From positions 310,001-374,000 of the forward strand of contig NZ_CP126095.1 of assembly GCF_030123105.1 (NCBI RefSeq): a DNA stretch of 64,000 nucleotides, given 5' to 3'. Every line of letters starts with the position of its first letter. Position 1 is the first letter of the stretch. Shown here piece after piece: positions 61,428 through 64,000 of this stretch. The notes under the pieces were generated by a model that did not search any database, was not told the origin of the DNA, and worked only from the letters and a program-made list of their open reading frames with translations. This DNA comes from Paenibacillus sp. G2S3. GTDB taxonomy: Bacteria; Bacillota; Bacilli; Paenibacillales; Paenibacillaceae. A program made the position numbers and the translations under genes.

Positions 61428-62003
61428 ATGGCAATTAACCTATCCAAGGGTCAAAAGATCGATTTAACAAAAACAAACCCAGGTCTATCCAAAATCACAG
61501 TAGGTCTTGGTTGGGACACCAATAAATATGACGGCGGTAAAGATTTCGATTTGGACGTTTCTGTATTCTTGACGAATGCGAACAGCAAAGTTGAAAAAGA
61601 AACGAACTTTATTTACTTCAATAATAAACAAAACGAGAACGGTTCTGTCGTTCATACAGGGGACAACCGTACTGGAGACGGCGATGGTGATGATGAGCAG
61701 GTTCAAGTGGACCTTCTGAGTATCCCGGCGGATGTAGAAAAAATAGCTTTTACTATTACCATTTATGAAGCTGAAACAAGAAGCCAAAACTTCGGTCAAG
61801 TTTCTCGTTCTTATGTACGTATCGTAAATGATTTGAACAATGAAGAGCTAATCCGTTTCGATTTGGGTGAAGACTTCTCTATTGAAACTGGCGTTGTTGT
61901 CGGTGAGCTATACCGTCACGGTGCAGAGTGGAAGTTCAATGCAATCGGTAGCGGCTACAAAGATGGTTTGAGCGGTTTGACTCGCGATTACGGCTTGCAA
62001 TAA
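61428..62003 (+). CDS. terD: TerD family protein, paralogue 2
   Basis: A 191-residue canonical TerD (YceD/YceE type). It starts [13 protein letters not shown], then [10 protein letters not shown] and the calcium loop Gly-Asn-like [13 protein letters not shown]. Such proteins bind calcium and are tied to tellurite, bacteriocin and phage stress responses. AAGAGGA precedes the ATG, 29 nt after the previous gene. Confidence 0.93.
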   Translation: MAINLSKGQKIDLTKTNPGLSKITVGLGWDTNKYDGGKDFDLDVSVFLTNANSKVEKETNFIYFNNKQNENGSVVHTGDNRTGDGDGDDEQVQVDLLSIPADVEKIAFTITIYEAETRSQNFGQVSRSYVRIVNDLNNEELIRFDLGEDFSIETGVVVGELYRHGAEWKFNAIGSGYKDGLSGLTRDYGLQ

Positions 62004-62048
62004 ATCTTGTAGTACACAGTGAACTGAATCTACTCAAGAAAGAAGGTT

Positions 62049-62636
62049 ATGTCAGTGACGATCAGTCTTTCCAAAGGACAACGGATTGATCTTACCAAGA
62101 CTAATCCAGGTCTAACAAAGGTAGTTGTTGGATTGGGCTGGGACACTAATAAGTATAGTGGAGGTCAAGATTTTGACCTCGATGCTTCAGCGTTTCTGCT
62201 TCATGAAGACGGCAAAGCTAAAGGTACAGATGATTTTGTATTCTATAACAACCCCAATGGTGGTGCAGGTTCTGTAGTCTATACGGGGGATAACCGTACA
62301 GGTGAAGGCGACGGAGATGACGAGCAAATTATCGTTGATTTCAGCAAAGTGCCTGCCCATATTCAGCGGATTGGTATAACTGTAACGATTTATGATTACG
62401 AAACTCGTGCACAGAACTTTGGACAAGTCTCCAATGCTTTCGTACGTGTTGTGGATGCTTCGACGGATCGTGAAGTGCTCCGTTACGACCTGGGTGAGGA
62501 TTTCTCAACAGAGACGGCAGTTGTATTCTGCGAATTCTACCGCCATGGTGCGGATTGGAAGTTCCAGGCAATTGGTAGTGGTTTTGGCGGCGGCCTTAGC
62601 GCATTGTGTAAAAATTATGGGCTGGACGCGCAATAG
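62049..62636 (+). CDS. terD: TerD family protein, paralogue 3
   Basis: A 195-residue canonical TerD, clearly a tandem duplicate of the preceding gene (shared Gly-Leu-Gly-Trp-Asp-Thr-Asn-Lys-Tyr and [12 protein letters not shown]). AGAAGG precedes the ATG. A terminator follows, separating it from terA. Confidence 0.93.
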   Translation: MSVTISLSKGQRIDLTKTNPGLTKVVVGLGWDTNKYSGGQDFDLDASAFLLHEDGKAKGTDDFVFYNNPNGGAGSVVYTGDNRTGEGDGDDEQIIVDFSKVPAHIQRIGITVTIYDYETRAQNFGQVSNAFVRVVDASTDREVLRYDLGEDFSTETAVVFCEFYRHGADWKFQAIGSGFGGGLSALCKNYGLDAQ

Positions 62637-62644
62637 CATCTTCC

Positions 62645-62677
62645 GGGCGGGGTCATCACCGATCCTGCCCTTTTTTT
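62645..62677 (+). terminator. Terminator between terD3 and terA
   Basis: An 8-bp stem GGGCGGGG/TCCTGCCC (62645-62652 with 62663-62670, two G-U pairs) is followed by seven T residues. Confidence 0.82.
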
Positions 62678-62756
62678 AATTCTTTATGGATTCCCTTACA
62701 AAGACGTGGAATAGGTCTCGAAGTATAAACTCCACTTTGTGGGGTTATTTAAAAAT

Positions 62757-62847
62757 AAAGTATAAGTTTCATACGATACTATATGTCTTATATTTCTCGC
62801 TTAAACGCTTGCCGTCCTTATAAGGACGCTGAAGGCGTTTATGCTTG
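62757..62847. repeat. Palindromic intergenic repeat element, copy 2
   Basis: A 91-nt element matching the copy at 16362-16455. It shares AAAGTATAAGTTT, ATACTATATG, TTATATTTCTCGC and the CCTTATAAGG centre, and ends in GCTTG. Its arms (TAAACGC with GCGTTTA) differ from copy 1 but still pair, with small bulges. It ends only 25 nt before the terA start codon, so it lies within or next to the terA leader. Confidence 0.75.
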
Positions 62848-62872
62848 CTCCATTTATAAAGGTGGTGTAAGA

Positions 62873-64000
62873 ATGGGTATTACAGTTGTTAAAGGACAAA
62901 AGGTTGATTTAACTAAAGGGAATCCTGGACTTGCTTCTCTGATCGTAGAGATTGGCTGGCAATCGCCATCTTCACTTGAGATCGATACTTCTGCTTTTCT
63001 GCTTGGAGCGCAAGGTAAAGTTAGCAAAGATGAGGATTTAATATTTTATAATAATCCGTCTACACCTTATATCAGATATAAGGAAATGCCAACATCAAAC
63101 AGCCTCAAGCAATTTGATGTGGAACTCAATAAAGTTCCTTCTGATGTGATGAAACTAGCGTTTACACTTACCATCTATGATGGTGAGAAGCGAGGTCAAA
63201 GTTTTAGGCAGGTAAATCAGGCCTATTTTCGGATTCTGAATCAAGTAACAGGTGCGGAGCTTCTCCGATGTGATCTTGAAAATCATTTCTCCGTAGAAAC
63301 GGCTATTGTGGTAGGAGAATTATATAGATATAACGGTGAATGGAAATTCAGCGCCATTGCCGCGGGTTTTGCTGGTGGCTTACAGGAACTCTGTAGGAAC
63401 TTTGGGATAGAAGCGAACGATGAACCGGCACCGACACCGACACCAGTGCCTAAGCCTGCTGCTCCGCCGCGGCCAGAGCTTAAACGTCAATCAGCGCCGG
63501 TAACGGAGCCTAAGATTCAGATTCCACCTCCACCTGTAACACCTCCTCCGATCAACCTCAACCTGAAGAAGATCGAACTGAAGAAAAAAGGTGATTCGAT
63601 CAACCTGAAGAAATCAGCTAGTGGTTTGGGTGAATTGCTGATAAACCTCAACTGGAACCAGAAGCAGGGTGGAGGACTTTTTAATCGTAAAAACGGTGTA
63701 GATTTAGATCTTGCGTGTCTATATGAGCTGAAGAATGGGAGTAAGGGAGTAGTTCAAGCGCTGGGCAATGCTTTTGGCTCGTTAAACCAGCCTCCTTATG
63801 TCATGCTTGATGGCGATGATCGGACAGGCTCTGTAACAACGGGTGAGAATCTACGGATTAATGGTAGTAAAATTTCCGAAATTCAACGGATTCTAATTTT
63901 TTCTTTTATTTATAAAGGCGTTACCAATTGGTCAGAAGCTGACGGTGTTGTCACGATTACCCAGAGTGGTGGACCTGATATTATTGTCAATTTGGACGAG
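62873..64000 (+). CDS. terA: TerA-like tellurium resistance protein, 3' end outside window
   Basis: 376 codons are visible and the frame is open to the window end. An N-terminal TerD-like domain (1-185) starts Ile-Thr-Val-Val-Lys-Gly-Gln-Lys-Val-Asp-Leu, but the calcium loop is replaced by Thr-Pro-Tyr-Ile-Arg-Tyr-Lys-Glu. A Pro-rich linker (about 186-225) follows. A second domain has Asn-Leu-Lys-Lys, Gly-Val-Asp-Leu-Asp-Leu-Ala-Cys-Leu-Tyr-Glu-Leu, Val-Gln-Ala-Leu-Gly-Asn-Ala-Phe-Gly and Leu-Asp-Gly-Asp-Asp-Arg-Thr-Gly, the TerA hallmark. GGTGGTG precedes the ATG. Confidence 0.88.
   Translation, partial: MGITVVKGQKVDLTKGNPGLASLIVEIGWQSPSSLEIDTSAFLLGAQGKVSKDEDLIFYNNPSTPYIRYKEMPTSNSLKQFDVELNKVPSDVMKLAFTLTIYDGEKRGQSFRQVNQAYFRILNQVTGAELLRCDLENHFSVETAIVVGELYRYNGEWKFSAIAAGFAGGLQELCRNFGIEANDEPAPTPTPVPKPAAPPRPELKRQSAPVTEPKIQIPPPPVTPPPINLNLKKIELKKKGDSINLKKSASGLGELLINLNWNQKQGGGLFNRKNGVDLDLACLYELKNGSKGVVQALGNAFGSLNQPPYVMLDGDDRTGSVTTGENLRINGSKISEIQRILIFSFIYKGVTNWSEADGVVTITQSGGPDIIVNLDE

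Noticed and set aside
1..64000. CRISPR arrays, tRNA or rRNA genes, insertion sequences, prophage
   Set aside because: I looked for regularly spaced repeats, cloverleaf-like segments, transposase motifs and phage structural genes and saw none. Short or degraded forms could escape reading by eye.

Overview
The window reads as chromosomal DNA of a low-to-mid GC, spore-former-type Firmicute, most probably a Paenibacillus or close relative. The reasons are the C-terminal SLH cell-surface anchor, YesM/YesN plus LplABC-type sugar uptake, a YheC/YheD-like ATP-grasp protein, a YjcD-like helicase, L25/Ctc, lipoprotein signals, strong purine-rich ribosome sites and many TTG/GTG starts. I saw no rRNA, tRNA, CRISPR array, transposase or phage gene. 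The taxon is inferred from gene style, not from a marker gene.

Layout. 1-9 kb: the tail of an AI-2E family membrane protein, a small secreted protein, a very large SLH-anchored metallophosphatase carrying two lamin-tail domains, and a beheaded NHL/stalk-domain gene joined to a scrap of a CHASE2 gene. 8.7-11.3 kb: a manganese ABC importer (mntBCA order) under two near-identical operators. 11.4-16.3 kb: a leader with an intrinsic terminator, then a MarR regulator, an arylsulfotransferase-family protein and an SsuABC-like importer. 16.6-21.4 kb: a second ABC importer ending in an alkaline-phosphatase-superfamily hydrolase. 21.5-22.2 kb: two small proteins, one apparently starting at CTG.

22.3-27.1 kb: a divergent mannose-polymer locus. 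It has GDP-mannose pyrophosphorylase, a six-hairpin glycosidase-like protein and a GT4 glycosyltransferase on one strand, and an XRE regulator with a DUF1861/GT108-type mannosyltransferase-phosphorylase on the other. Then come L25, a UvrD-like helicase, and a second GDP-mannose pyrophosphorylase (with cupin) behind a DUF6492-like glycosyltransferase. 32.7-42.1 kb: a YesM/YesN two-component system beside an LplABC-type importer and a GDE-type glucosidase; the second permease seems to start at ATT. 42-47.5 kb: HAD phosphatase, DUF445 membrane protein, GT4 enzyme, ATP-grasp protein and a secreted coiled-coil protein behind its own attenuator-like leader.

47.8-60.1 kb: an orphan multi-PAS hybrid-type histidine kinase overlapping a C39-like peptidase, type I pullulanase, GltD, YfcE phosphodiesterase, the agmatine-to-putrescine pair AguA/AguB, and a polar amino-acid ABC importer. 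60.2-64 kb: a ter stress cluster, terB, three terD paralogues and a terA cut by the window end.

The most unusual signals are: a roughly 92-nt palindromic repeat element present at 16.4 kb and 62.8 kb with paired changes in its arms; the GT108-type mannan locus; two leaders with mutually exclusive hairpins; and the ATT and CTG starts.
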